NCBI GenBank assembly: GCA_964541255.1
Contig: CAZIPL010000001.1
Coordinates: 1-64,000 of the forward strand
Direction: 5' to 3'
Length of the DNA stretch: 64,000 bases
DNA from: CAYOSU01 sp964541255
Lineage (GTDB): Bacteria > Bacillota > Clostridia > Christensenellales > CAMQZB01
Shown: one piece after another, positions 17,335-27,289 of the stretch
Position numbering within the stretch: position 1 is the first letter of the stretch
Layout: each line of letters starts with the position of its first letter
The notes under the pieces: model-generated
What the model was told of the DNA's origin: nothing
What the model saw: only the letters and a program-made list of their open reading frames with translations
Databases searched by the model: none
Translations under genes and position numbers: made by a program

Positions 17335-20010
17335 TTAGCTATGTTTTCTCTTATATTTCGAATAAATAACTTTGACGACGATAAGAAGCGCAATAACTGC
17401 GATGAGAACGCCGATAAGAATAAGCGCCGTCGTCGTGGACTTTGTCTGAGCGTCGTAAGTTATTTCTGAGCTCTTGACGTAGCCCATAATGCCGTTTCCG
17501 TCGCTTGTGATTTCGCGGATGAAGATATAATCTCCCGCCGATTTATCGAGTATTTCGACCTTGGTCTTGTCGGGAAGCGTCTTTCCGAGTTTGGTTTCGC
17601 CAAGGTCTGCGTAAACTTCTACGTAGCCGTGAAGAAGCTCCGCGTTGATTTTTCCGTATTCGATTTCGGGCGCGTAAACTTCTGCGTTTTCGACGGTGTT
17701 ATATCTCGGGATATATCCGTAAACCGTTTCGCCTTTTTCGTTCTGATAAGAAACGTAGTACCAATAAAGTCCCGACGGGGAGAGGAAGTCGGCTGCTCTA
17801 TCGATAATAGCAAGCTCGGTGTCTTTTTTAAGCTGCGTTATTGAATAGAGCGGCTTCAAGTCGTAGGTTGTTATTAGGGGATATTTATATAGATATACGT
17901 TTTCGTGCAAAGCAACGCCGTATTGATAAGGAACTTCCGTGTTGCGATCGTCAATCGTAACGCTTTCTGCATCCATAAAGCCCGCCGCGTTGTTATAGAT
18001 GACGTAAAGATACTTTCCGTCTTCCGTTTTGCCCGCAACGATAAGCTGTTCGCCGCTTGAGAGCTTTCTTGCTCTCGTGAAAGAATAGTTGACGGGATAA
18101 AGCTCGTCGTCGGGGTTTAGGGGATAGATAAGTCTGTTGCCGTCCGAGGATATCGTTCCGATAGCAACTTCTCTGTCTTCCTTGCCGTCGAAGATGTTCT
18201 TAGGAATCTCGAGGTCGTAATAATACGCGACGTTTAGGTCTTTGAACTCGTATTTTTCCATAATGAACGCGCGATGTTCGTTTTCTGCGAGGAAGTAGAT
18301 GTGCTTGTTTTTCGCGTCAAACGTCATACGAGAAAGCTTCGCTGTTTTATCCGTAACGATTTTTATGCTTCCGCCGTCGATATATTTGTCGCCGTCCTTA
18401 ATGAACTTGAAGATATAGTTTTCGCCGACGAACTCGCATAGCGCGTAAACGCTTCCGTCAAAGTCCGAAACGACGTCTTTAACGATATAGGACGAGCTTT
18501 TTCCGACGTTTAGGCTTGCCACTTTAGAGAAAGTTTCCGTGTCGAATACGCTTATTATGTTGCCCGAAATGAAGTATGCTCTTTCGTATTTGTCGTCGAT
18601 AGCAAAGGAATACTTATTCGAAACGCCGTTTTTAACGACCTTGAAAGAGTTGTCTGAAGTGTCGAGCTTTGCGAGTCTGTTTCCGTCAACGACGTATACG
18701 TCGTCAGAAACGTCTGAAGCGTATATGCTCGTTATGCTCTTAAATGACGACGCGTCGTTTTTGGTGTATTCGTCCAAAAGATCGAATGTCGAAGAATACT
18801 TCAAAACCTTCGTTGCCGTTGCAACGAATATATTGCCGTAATAATCTACTCCTACGGAAAGGGGAGAAAGGACGTTGTCTTTCGAGTCTTTGACGGTGAA
18901 AGAATAGTTGTTTCCGCTGTCCGTTCGAATGGAAACTCTCATATTGAGAGAGTCTGCGAAATACGTTTTGCCGTCGGAATAAACCAAGTCGGTCGGCGTA
19001 TTGAACGCGCCCTCGTCGGCAGAGAAAGATGCGATTGCAAAGTATGAAGACAAAAGCACGTTTTGCGAAACTGAGAAGCCTTTGATTGCAAGCGCGCCTT
19101 TGCCGTCCAAGATATAGACGGTTTTCGTGTTAGATTTTGAATAAGCTATGGAAACGGGGTTTTTGATGTTTCCCGAATATGACGGATCGGACGAAACGGA
19201 GAGTGCCAAAGAAAAGTCGGGTGAGGAAGAGAGGTTGCCGACAAAGCATCCGTTTTGGTTGATTATGAAAAGCTTTTCTCCGTTATAGCAAAAATCCGTT
19301 ATGCCGCCCGAGGGCAAGCTTGTCATTTCGGTCTTTTTGCCCGAGGTGAGATTGATTGCGGAAATCATCGAAATACCCATACTTGTCTGATATGCCAAGA
19401 TGTAATCTTTCGATGCGGTAATCATCGTTGCGGAAGAAAACGCCGTTCCCGTCGTGAATTCTTCGTCTTGCGTCAACGTGTCGCCGTCGATTTTATAGCG
19501 AATGGCTTTTCTCGTGAACGAGCCTATAAGGCAATATAAATTCGTTCCGTCGGTAGCGATGTCATAAACGATAACGTCCGAAAGAGCGATGATAGCCTCT
19601 TCGGTTATTGTCGAAACGGAGTAGATATAAGTCTGTTCTTCCTCTTCGTTATAGTCAAGCACCAAGATTTTATTGCCGATGATTTCTACGTCTCTCGGGT
19701 CGTTAAAGGTTTTTTCGAACAAGAACGAACCGCCCGACGAAAAGACGAGAAGTCTTCCCGGATCGTTTTCGAGACGGTTTTCGATAACGGCGAAATACTT
19801 ATCGCTCGTTGCGATCATATAAGGACGGTTGAATTCGAAATAGCGAATTTCCGAATAATTCTCCGCATATGCGTCGAGATAGCCCATTTTATTTACTATT
19901 GCGGACGGGTTGACCTTTTCGTCGCTTTCTTTTGCGTAAGCGACTGTCGGCACGCAGAATGCCTGCAATAAAAGTATAACGGCAAGTATACGCACGATAG
20001 CTTTTTTCAT
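17335..20010 (-). CDS. Membrane-anchored surface protein, beta-propeller plus SH3-like domains
   Basis: An 891-residue exported protein. The N-terminus is a Sec signal peptide ending near VAYAKESDE. Most of the protein (about 35-640) consists of repeated segments with the pattern of a beta-propeller, for example YFAVIENRL, IYSVSTITEE, VYILDGKG, IFVATATKVLKYSS and VYVVDGNRLAKLD. Two SH3-like segments follow (about 700-850), and a C-terminal membrane helix (about 860-882) is followed by a basic tail. The whole body therefore lies outside the cell. The ATG at 20010 has GGAGGAAG upstream; an earlier in-frame start at 20070 lies before this site and is rejected. Likely roles are binding of cell-wall or extracellular partners; no catalytic motif is visible. 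Confidence 0.85.
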   Translation of the reverse strand: MKKAIVRILAVILLLQAFCVPTVAYAKESDEKVNPSAIVNKMGYLDAYAENYSEIRYFEFNRPYMIATSDKYFAVIENRLENDPGRLLVFSSGGSFLFEKTFNDPRDVEIIGNKILVLDYNEEEEQTYIYSVSTITEEAIIALSDVIVYDIATDGTNLYCLIGSFTRKAIRYKIDGDTLTQDEEFTTGTAFSSATMITASKDYILAYQTSMGISMISAINLTSGKKTEMTSLPSGGITDFCYNGEKLFIINQNGCFVGNLSSSPDFSLALSVSSDPSYSGNIKNPVSIAYSKSNTKTVYILDGKGALAIKGFSVSQNVLLSSYFAIASFSADEGAFNTPTDLVYSDGKTYFADSLNMRVSIRTDSGNNYSFTVKDSKDNVLSPLSVGVDYYGNIFVATATKVLKYSSTFDLLDEYTKNDASSFKSITSIYASDVSDDVYVVDGNRLAKLDTSDNSFKVVKNGVSNKYSFAIDDKYERAYFISGNIISVFDTETFSKVASLNVGKSSSYIVKDVVSDFDGSVYALCEFVGENYIFKFIKDGDKYIDGGSIKIVTDKTAKLSRMTFDAKNKHIYFLAENEHRAFIMEKYEFKDLNVAYYYDLEIPKNIFDGKEDREVAIGTISSDGNRLIYPLNPDDELYPVNYSFTRARKLSSGEQLIVAGKTEDGKYLYVIYNNAAGFMDAESVTIDDRNTEVPYQYGVALHENVYLYKYPLITTYDLKPLYSITQLKKDTELAIIDRAADFLSPSGLYWYYVSYQNEKGETVYGYIPRYNTVENAEVYAPEIEYGKINAELLHGYVEVYADLGETKLGKTLPDKTKVEILDKSAGDYIFIREITSDGNGIMGYVKSSEITYDAQTKSTTTALILIGVLIAVIALLIVVKVIYSKYKRKHS

Positions 20011-20124
20011 AACTTCTTTTCTTCCTCCGAAAAGTCCGAATGTAAAGACCGACATGCGAAAAAACCGCATACGGGCATATACTATAGTAAAGCATAAATG
20101 CGGAAAAAAGTCAATGCGAGAGGC

Positions 20125-20805
20125 TCATTTATCCTTGCTCTTTACGGAAAAGAGCAAAAAAGTAAGCAGAAAGACGGGTATTGCGATAAATACAAAAAGA
20201 AGCGTTTGAACGGACGCGGGCAAAGAATTTTCCGAAAAAGTCGGATTTTCGTCGTTTTTTTCGCTTTCGGGTGCGATTTCTTGCGGTTTTTCGGTGTTAA
20301 TTAAATGCTTGGGGATTTCGAAATACTCAAACGCCGCAGTAGATATATAACCCGTTTCGTTGCCGAAAACGCAAAACGCCACGGAGGGGTTTTCTGTTGT
20401 TCCGTAAACGGAAACGCGCTGTCCCGAAAGTATCGTCGAAACGGGGCTTTTGAGAAGCTTGTCGTTGTATAGAGCGGTGTTTTTTAATGCGGCGACGGTG
20501 ATATTCGGGTATAGCGGATAGTTGACGCTTTTCTTTTCGACGTTGTCCTTTTCGATAAAGCCTGTCAGCTTGATATATCCGTTTTTCGTCGTTTGGTACG
20601 ATACCTTATAATATACGTCCGCCTCTTCGAGTATTGCGACGTAATAATCGCTCGGCAAAATAAAGACGCTTTCGCTTGCGTCGAAAAGCGTGTCGGAATA
20701 AAAATATACGTTCTTTCCGACAAGAAGATATTCTTGCGCTGAAGTGGGAGCGGAGGAACTAAGCATAAATGATATTAAGATTAAGGATAAGCATTTTTTC
20801 AACAT
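20125..20805 (-). CDS. Surface protein with SH3-like domains and C-terminal membrane anchor
   Basis: A 226-residue protein with an N-terminal signal peptide (ending near PTSAQEYLLVG), two SH3-type beta segments (about residues 28-85 and 100-165), an acidic linker and one C-terminal membrane helix (about 200-220). It lies 114 bases upstream of the propeller gene on the same strand and has the same plan in miniature, so the two probably work together at the cell surface. The start ATG has no ribosome binding site, but a minus-strand TATTAT lies just upstream (20817-20812), so its mRNA may begin at or next to the start codon. Function unknown. Confidence 0.8.
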   Translation of the reverse strand: MLKKCLSLILISFMLSSSAPTSAQEYLLVGKNVYFYSDTLFDASESVFILPSDYYVAILEEADVYYKVSYQTTKNGYIKLTGFIEKDNVEKKSVNYPLYPNITVAALKNTALYNDKLLKSPVSTILSGQRVSVYGTTENPSVAFCVFGNETGYISTAAFEYFEIPKHLINTEKPQEIAPESEKNDENPTFSENSLPASVQTLLFVFIAIPVFLLTFLLFSVKSKDK

Positions 20806-20897
20806 AATGAAATAATACGACTTGTCGTTTGTCGAATAATTTCCTTTTTTGTCGAATTTTTTTAACTTTTGTGAGAGAAAAACACACCGAATATATC

Positions 20898-20926
20898 TTG
20901 CAAAAAGTTATCTGATATAGTATACT
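20898..20926 (+). promoter_or_regulatory. Promoter of the two membrane-protein genes
   Basis: TTGCAA (20898-20903), 17 bases, TATACT (20921-20926). Same sequence pair and spacing as the sdaA and holA promoters. Confidence 0.75.
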
Positions 20927-21008
20927 AAAAACAGAATAGGGTAAAACTGCTTTTTGGATTGCAAAACGCATAAAGCAAAACAGCTTTTGACCGAAGGATA
21001 AAAAAAAT

Positions 21009-21830
21009 ATGCGCTATTTCAAAGAAACAATCAAATATATGTGGAAAAACCTTTTGTGGCTGATTCCGTATGCGATACTGCCGGCAGTTGCAATGGCGCT
21101 TTCGGGGAGCTTGGGCTCGTCGTTCACGTTCTTTTTCCGCTATAGCGATAAAGTATCGGCATATACGGTTTGGGATATATATAAGTTCTTCTCCGTTCTT
21201 TTTGCCGAAAATTGGCTGATAGGTCTTTCCGCTGTCATAGTAATAGGCTTTTTCATGTGCCTGTTGTTCGGAGCGATCGACCGTCATATGAAGGTAGGGA
21301 AGTTCTCATATAAGAATATGTTCTCGAGGCTCAACGAAACCGTTCTTGCGGTGTTCCCGACCTACTTTGTCATGTTCGGACTTTTGGAGCTTATCGCGCT
21401 TCTCAACTCGTCGCTAATATATATCTTCACGAAGAGCATAGGATTTAATTCGATATATATCGCAATCCCCATAACGATGGCGATGTACGCTTGCTTCTTC
21501 TTGACGCTCACGCAATTTATTTTGCTCATTCCCTCCGAGATAGTCGTAGGGTATCCGTTCAAGGACGCGGTAATAAACTCCATACGCCTTGTTTCGGGAA
21601 GCGGCGGAGCGATATTTGTGCAGCTAAGCTGCGTTATGCTCGGCGGATCGCTTATATCCGCGCTTTTCGATTTGATTTTCCCCGGGATCATGCCGATAAG
21701 ATTTTTTGTCGATTTCATACTTTATATGGCGATTATGATTTTCACGACGTCGTATATGATGGTGTCGTACTTCATTCTTTCCAACGAGCCGAGGCGCGAC
21801 GTTGACGAGAAGAAAAAATATTTGACTTAA
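21009..21830 (+). CDS. Integral membrane protein, 273 residues
   Basis: About six hydrophobic segments are visible: near residues 12-35, 60-88, 112-138, 150-178, 190-222 and 225-252. It ends in a charged cytoplasmic tail (RRDVDEKKKYLT). No transport or enzymatic motif is recognised. AAGGA precedes the ATG. It is the first gene of a two-gene unit with the 318-residue membrane protein 13 bases downstream, and the two have similar length, hydropathy and C-terminal basic tails, so they may form a heteromer. Function unknown. Confidence 0.82.
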   Translation: MRYFKETIKYMWKNLLWLIPYAILPAVAMALSGSLGSSFTFFFRYSDKVSAYTVWDIYKFFSVLFAENWLIGLSAVIVIGFFMCLLFGAIDRHMKVGKFSYKNMFSRLNETVLAVFPTYFVMFGLLELIALLNSSLIYIFTKSIGFNSIYIAIPITMAMYACFFLTLTQFILLIPSEIVVGYPFKDAVINSIRLVSGSGGAIFVQLSCVMLGGSLISALFDLIFPGIMPIRFFVDFILYMAIMIFTTSYMMVSYFILSNEPRRDVDEKKKYLT

Positions 21831-21843
21831 AGGAGCTTGACAT

Positions 21844-22800
21844 ATGATGCTTCGTAACAGCGGAAAGGTCTTTGCGACCAACTTCCGCGTAACGTATAAA
21901 TTGCTTTTATATAAATTCATCGTCGCGGTGCTTTTGGTTGCGATAGGAATAGCGATTTTTCTTCCCAACCTAACTCCCGTATGGGAGGATATGAAAGAGC
22001 TCGGCGTAATCGATATGACGAAAGAGGCGTTGAGTAATTTGTTCTCGCTTTCGACTCCTAACGACGAAATAAGAGCAACTCTTTCCGACGCGACGCAGCT
22101 TACGAACACCGTTCTTGCGGTGCATTCGGATAATTTGATGAGAAGCTATATAGGAATAGCCGTCATAATATTTCTTTCGTACTTTTTGACGAGAATTTCC
22201 GACTATCCCACAGCCGTTCTCATTCACGGCTATATGCAATATCAAGCGAAATTTTCTTTCTCGTCGGAGCTTATAGGAAAGTTCGTGTTATCCCTTAAAT
22301 ACGCATTGTTCTCTCTTTGCATATTGCTTCCCATCGATCTTGCAATAGCTTCCCTTTCGATGTTTATACTTTTGGGATTGGCGGGAACGCTTGCGATATT
22401 TGCTCCGATTCTCGCGTCGTTCGTGTTCTTTATGCTTTTTGCATTGAGACTTTCTTTCTCGTCCGTTTGGCTTCCTTGCATGGTTGCGGAGGAGATTGGC
22501 CCCGTCAAAGCGTTCAAGGAAAGCTTGCCCGTTTTGGGCGATCGCTTCGGAAGCATATATTCCGAATGCTTGATAATCGTCATTATGTGTATGACGTTAA
22601 CGGTTGCGGTGGGAGTTGCGACTCTCGGAGCCGCTTTGCCGCTACTTTTTGTAGCTTTCACGGTATTTTATTCGTCGTTTGGCTTCGTAGCTTACTTCGG
22701 AGTCAAAGGAAAGAGATATTACGTTGACTATGAAACCATCGTAACGCCGAAAAAACTCAGAGATAAAGAGTTAAATTTCAAATACGATATGGGTGATTGA
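21844..22800 (+). CDS. Integral membrane protein, 318 residues
   Basis: A polytopic membrane protein with about six hydrophobic stretches. A soluble loop of about 60 residues (around 45-105, containing MKELGVIDMTKEALSNLFSL) lies between the first two. AAGGAGCTTGACAT provides the ribosome binding site. The stretch EEIGPVKAFKESLPVLGDRF near residue 220 resembles a cytoplasmic coupling loop. It follows the 273-residue membrane protein in one unit and is ended by a clear terminator. I do not recognise the family. Confidence 0.82.
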   Translation: MMLRNSGKVFATNFRVTYKLLLYKFIVAVLLVAIGIAIFLPNLTPVWEDMKELGVIDMTKEALSNLFSLSTPNDEIRATLSDATQLTNTVLAVHSDNLMRSYIGIAVIIFLSYFLTRISDYPTAVLIHGYMQYQAKFSFSSELIGKFVLSLKYALFSLCILLPIDLAIASLSMFILLGLAGTLAIFAPILASFVFFMLFALRLSFSSVWLPCMVAEEIGPVKAFKESLPVLGDRFGSIYSECLIIVIMCMTLTVAVGVATLGAALPLLFVAFTVFYSSFGFVAYFGVKGKRYYVDYETIVTPKKLRDKELNFKYDMGD

Positions 22801-22815
22801 TACCGAAACGATTTT

Positions 22816-22854
22816 CGAGGTGTTTATTATATGAAGTAATAAACGCCTCTTTGT
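22816..22854 (+). terminator. Terminator after the membrane-protein pair
   Basis: GAGGTGTTTATTA / TAATAAACGCCTC stem with one G-T pair, loop of seven bases, then TTTGTT. Confidence 0.75.
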
Positions 22855-22905
22855 TCTCAAAAAGCGATTTTCGTTTAACGAAAGAGAAATAAATAGGACT
22901 TTATT

Positions 22906-23982
22906 ATGGATAGCGAAAATATATATAACAAAGAACAGACGGAAACAAAGCAATTCAAATGTCCGTCGTGCGGAAGCGACCTTGTGTTCGATCCCGAAAC
23001 GCAAAAGCTCAAATGCCCTTATTGCGGAAAAGAGGTAGAGATAGAAGACGCTTGCAAAGTTTCCGAAAACAACTTTTTCGGAACGCTCGACGAATCGAGC
23101 TACAGCGACGACGTAGAAGTTTTCCGTTGCGACAATTGCGGCGCGCTTTCGGAAAAGACCTCGTCGGACATAGCGACGGAATGCCCTTATTGTCATAAAA
23201 CCGTGGTGACGGAAGAAAAGGAGATAAAGGGCATAAAGCCTCACGGCGTAGTGCCTTTCAAAATCGACAAGGAAAAGGCTTCGAAGAACGTAAAGAAATG
23301 GCTCAAAGGCAGATTCTATGCCAACGGCAAGATGAAAAAAGCCGACTTTGATACTCTTTTGAAAGGCTATTACTATCCTTGCTGGACTTTCGACGCGAAT
23401 ACATATTCGACCTATAAAGGAAGAATAGGCAAGCACGTCACAAGAACTGTCGGAAGCGGCAAGAATAAGCATACCGTAACGGAGACTCGTTGGAGACATA
23501 TAAGCGGCATGTACGAAGATTCTTTCGACGACATAGTAATATATTCGGGCAAAGACTTAGAGGGCGGACAGCTTAATAAAGTCATGGGCTTCGATACCAA
23601 CGGCGCGGAGAAATACGATAAGTCGTATTTAGCGGGCTTTTCGGCTTTCCACTATACGAAAGACTTCGATACTTCGTGGAATGAGGCAAAAGGGGAGATA
23701 GACCAAAGACTTAGAAACGCCATTTTGTCGCAGTATAGCTACGACGTAGTCGATTACCTCAACGTAAAAACCGCCTATACCGACACCAAGTATAAATACG
23801 TCTTGCTTCCGTTCTATATCGGCGGATATACCTTCGGCGGAAAGAACTATAACGTCGTAGTCAACGGCGAAAACGGCAAAACGCGCGGCAAATTCCCCGT
23901 TTCGGTGCCGAAAGTCGTTATGACGGTGGTTTTGAGCCTACTTGCGATAGCGGGTATCGTATATTTGTTATACATAATGTAA
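22906..23982 (+). CDS. Zinc-ribbon protein with C-terminal membrane anchor
   Basis: A 358-residue protein with two TFIIB-like zinc ribbons at the N-terminus: Cys19/22 with Cys37/40, and Cys75/78 with Cys93/96. A folded region of about 220 residues without recognised catalytic residues follows, and then one C-terminal membrane helix (about 337-357). It is tail-anchored, so the zinc ribbons should face the cytoplasm. Similar proteins are found in many Clostridia and are annotated only by their zinc ribbon. Internal segments such as YYPCWTFDANTYSTYKG and LLPFYIGGYTFGGKNY are typical of that group. Function unknown; binding to protein or nucleic acid is possible. Confidence 0.85.
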   Translation: MDSENIYNKEQTETKQFKCPSCGSDLVFDPETQKLKCPYCGKEVEIEDACKVSENNFFGTLDESSYSDDVEVFRCDNCGALSEKTSSDIATECPYCHKTVVTEEKEIKGIKPHGVVPFKIDKEKASKNVKKWLKGRFYANGKMKKADFDTLLKGYYYPCWTFDANTYSTYKGRIGKHVTRTVGSGKNKHTVTETRWRHISGMYEDSFDDIVIYSGKDLEGGQLNKVMGFDTNGAEKYDKSYLAGFSAFHYTKDFDTSWNEAKGEIDQRLRNAILSQYSYDVVDYLNVKTAYTDTKYKYVLLPFYIGGYTFGGKNYNVVVNGENGKTRGKFPVSVPKVVMTVVLSLLAIAGIVYLLYIM

Positions 23983-24026
23983 AGACGTTTTGCGAATACA
24001 TTTTTTTCGCAACCACGGGAAATGTA

Positions 24027-24055
24027 TTGCAAAAGACGATGATTTGTGTTAAAAT
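24027..24055 (+). promoter_or_regulatory. Promoter of the large lipoprotein gene
   Basis: TTGCAA (24027-24032), 17 bases, TAAAAT (24050-24055), about 65 bases before the start codon. Confidence 0.7.
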
Positions 24056-24120
24056 GTAAAATAAGACAAAAGCGGAAAGCTTTTGCCTTGTAGATAGAAA
24101 TAATTCAAAAGGAGATAACA

Positions 24121-27100
24121 ATGAAGAAATCTTTGAGAATTTTTGTCGCATTGGCTCTCGTTGCCGTATTGGCACTCGGGTGCTTCGCGGGCTGTGAGGC
24201 TAAGACCTTCGAACAAAAATACGGCATCACGATAAGCGACAAGACTGTTACTTATGACGGCAATGCTTACGGCGTAGAAATCGACGTAAACACGGAAGTA
24301 CTTAAAGACAGGGAGTATACCGTCGAGTATAAGTATTCGAAAGACGGACAAGAGTTAGAGGGAACCTCGTTCAAAGACGCGGGCGTATACGACGTAGTCG
24401 CATCCGTTCTCGTTGCGGGCGAAGATACCCCTACGGAGCTTAAAGCAAAGCTCACGATAAATAAAGCAAACGTTGAGGTTGAACTCGGCAATTTCTTCTT
24501 GCGTCAGGGACAAGGTCTTTCCTCGATAGGAAAAGCGTCTTTGTCTGACGATACGGTTAAGCTTCAGGGAACCGACAAGGTCAAAGACTTAGGTAAAGTT
24601 TCTTATGAAGTATATAACGGCACCGAAAAGGTAACAGATCTTTCCGCATTGAAGCCCACCGCAAAAGAAACCGACGCGTTGACGGTTGTCATGGCGTTTG
24701 AAAACGAACCGACGAACTATAACTTCACGTTCAAGAACGGAAAATTATACGTTCTTTCTTCCGCTGACTATTCCGTTGCGGAGAGACTCAAAAAAGAGAT
24801 CGCCAACGTTCCTACGAGCGAAACGATCAATACCTTCACTTATGACCAAATGCAGTCTTTCGTCGATACGGCGGACGACATCGTTTCGACATACCCCGGA
24901 ACTTCCGCTATACAGAGACTTATGTCGGGAACGGTCAACGTAGAATCCATCTCGGGACTACTTAAGACCGCAAAAGAGCGTCTTTCGATGACCTATTCCG
25001 TTGACTTCGACCTCGACAGTTCGGTAGGCAAGGGATATATCATTGCGATAGAGCATACCGCAAACAATAGCAGAAGCAAAGACGATGACGACTTCCTTTC
25101 CGAACTCATGGGAACGAAGAACTCTTCGCTCACCGACGTCGAATATAAAGACATCATCTGCTTCGCGATTTATATCAAAGATTCCACGCAATATAAGCTC
25201 AACAGCGTTACGGTAAGAGGAAAGTCTTTCACGCCTACCACATGGTATAATGCCTCGAAGTATAATGAGGAGACAAATGATACGGTTGCTCTTCTCAAAG
25301 CAAAGACAGGAAAAACAACTCTTAGCGGCAACGAAATGATTTATCTTTTCGGAAACCCCAGAACAAAAGAATCTGTATTAAATAACAGCAGTAGTCTTGA
25401 TGATAAATATAAAGATAACAAGGATAACAACGATAAAGACGATCAAGGTAAACCAATCAACTACAAGCATTGGTACGGTTCAAAGAACTACGGTGCGCTT
25501 TCCGGTTCTGTAATCAACGCTTCTGTACTCGGAGCATTGGACGGTTCCAACTCCATAACAATCATTCCTAACTACGTAAATCAATATAAGATTTCCGTAG
25601 GCGGTGAAGAAAGCAATACGTTCGTTGAGAAAATAACAGATACCACAAACACTTTTGCAGAAGTTCTTCCCAACGTACAAAAAGTTACGATCTCTTCTAA
25701 GGGTACCAACTACTTCAACGCAGGCACGCAGAGCGTTTCTACGTATATCTATCACGGCTTGATTCCTAACGGTTCCGTAGCTAAGATCACTATTCAGCCT
25801 AAGACCGGTTATGTTATCAGCGAAGTTGAAATCGGCGATACGACGGTTTCGGCAGATAAGTTCACGAGCAACGGTTATGAATATTCTTACGAATTTACCG
25901 TAACGGAAGATATGGTCAACACCAAAGGCGAACTTAATATCTACATCAAGCTCGTTGACAGCTATTCGTTGAAAGTTAAGATTAACAATCTCGAAGTAAA
26001 GAACTCTTCCAAGAACGGCGTATATACCGATAAGAATAAAACGGGTACGATTAAGCTTACTGGCGACGCAATCGTTACGACCGACGTTCCTACACTTTTG
26101 GGCGAAAAGTCTTTGACTATCGAAGTAACTCCTTCTACGAACTATGTTCTTGAATCGCTTGTTCTTAAAGGTAAAAAGTATAATCCCGAATCAACTAATA
26201 CAGATAAGCTTGACGATAAAACATATAATCTCTTAACTGATCCGCAATTTAGCTACGTAAACGGCAAAATCTCTATTGACCTTTCGGCTGAAACCGAAGA
26301 GCTTCTTTGCACAAAAGATGTAACAATTGAAGCAACGTTCAAGGAAGTATATCCCATCAAGGTGACTTCTTCGAGAAACGGCGAAGCTTTGGAGACCGCT
26401 ACAAAGGCAGGTAATTCCTATACGACGAAGTACGGCAAAGTAACCGTATACGACGTAGAGGACGAAGAGACCAATAACCTTTATAAGGGACAGCAATACT
26501 ATATCGAAATCGAAAGCGCAACGGGTTATGTTCCGTCTAAGATCACTATCGGTGGAACGGTCTTTAACCTTTTGACTCAGGATGATAGTACGGTTGAATA
26601 TAAGAGATACCAAGTAACTCAAGGCTCCGATATGTACGTTCTTTCGAAGAATGAAAATTCCTCGTCATATATAACTGAAAACGGTCTTGATAAGTTGAAG
26701 AGAGATGATACTGAAACTGGGAAGACAAGGTATTACCTCATCTGCTCGCCCTCTAAGGTTGCTGCAGGAGAGAACTTCGTTATCGATATCGAATTTGACG
26801 CATATTATTACCTCGACCTTGACGTAAGCTATGCTAACGGCACAGGAAACGAGGCAATCCTTGAAGCAACACTTCTTATTAAGGGAGTTGTAACAAGTAG
26901 CGGTCTTACTAATGATGAAAACACTATTACGAATCAAGATCCTATAGGTGGAGTTAAGTTTAGTTATCTCGAGTCTTCTGTTATTTATAAGGCAGAGGGA
27001 ACGCTCTATGCATACTTCAACGATACATCGAAGAACAAGATTGGTTTGAAGATCGATCCTAAGAATAATTACACGCTCGAAGATCCTACGTGGCAATACG

Positions 27101-27276
27101 GAAAGAGCTCCAAAGAGACCAAGTCCAAGATGTCGGTAGACAAGACTTACTTCGAAGCTCTCGACGATACGATGCTCGGCGGAACCACCCCCGAAAAGGC
27201 AACGATAAAGCCCGGTGATTCCATAACCGTTTCTTTCGATTGCGACCCCGTAAGAAAAAACACATCTGAGAACTAA
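24121..27276 (+). CDS. Large surface lipoprotein with repeated beta-sandwich domains
   Basis: A 1051-residue precursor with a lipoprotein signal peptide (lipobox FAGC, Cys at about residue 28). Residues 30-125 look like an Ig/MBG-type module (TYDGNAYGVEID and KAKLTINKA), followed by a helical stretch near 225-300. From about residue 470 on, repeats of about 110 residues alternate with the pattern TGYV, S, I-G, V, for example KTGYVISEVEIGD, STNYVLESLVLKG and ATGYVPSKITIGG. These resemble InlB-type B repeats used as spacers in surface adhesins. AAAAGGAG precedes the ATG. It has its own promoter and is followed by a repeat-rich gap. A role in attachment or wall interaction is inference. Confidence 0.82.
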   Translation: MKKSLRIFVALALVAVLALGCFAGCEAKTFEQKYGITISDKTVTYDGNAYGVEIDVNTEVLKDREYTVEYKYSKDGQELEGTSFKDAGVYDVVASVLVAGEDTPTELKAKLTINKANVEVELGNFFLRQGQGLSSIGKASLSDDTVKLQGTDKVKDLGKVSYEVYNGTEKVTDLSALKPTAKETDALTVVMAFENEPTNYNFTFKNGKLYVLSSADYSVAERLKKEIANVPTSETINTFTYDQMQSFVDTADDIVSTYPGTSAIQRLMSGTVNVESISGLLKTAKERLSMTYSVDFDLDSSVGKGYIIAIEHTANNSRSKDDDDFLSELMGTKNSSLTDVEYKDIICFAIYIKDSTQYKLNSVTVRGKSFTPTTWYNASKYNEETNDTVALLKAKTGKTTLSGNEMIYLFGNPRTKESVLNNSSSLDDKYKDNKDNNDKDDQGKPINYKHWYGSKNYGALSGSVINASVLGALDGSNSITIIPNYVNQYKISVGGEESNTFVEKITDTTNTFAEVLPNVQKVTISSKGTNYFNAGTQSVSTYIYHGLIPNGSVAKITIQPKTGYVISEVEIGDTTVSADKFTSNGYEYSYEFTVTEDMVNTKGELNIYIKLVDSYSLKVKINNLEVKNSSKNGVYTDKNKTGTIKLTGDAIVTTDVPTLLGEKSLTIEVTPSTNYVLESLVLKGKKYNPESTNTDKLDDKTYNLLTDPQFSYVNGKISIDLSAETEELLCTKDVTIEATFKEVYPIKVTSSRNGEALETATKAGNSYTTKYGKVTVYDVEDEETNNLYKGQQYYIEIESATGYVPSKITIGGTVFNLLTQDDSTVEYKRYQVTQGSDMYVLSKNENSSSYITENGLDKLKRDDTETGKTRYYLICSPSKVAAGENFVIDIEFDAYYYLDLDVSYANGTGNEAILEATLLIKGVVTSSGLTNDENTITNQDPIGGVKFSYLESSVIYKAEGTLYAYFNDTSKNKIGLKIDPKNNYTLEDPTWQYGKSSKETKSKMSVDKTYFEALDDTMLGGTTPEKATIKPGDSITVSFDCDPVRKNTSEN

Positions 27277-27289
27277 TTCTAAATAATCA

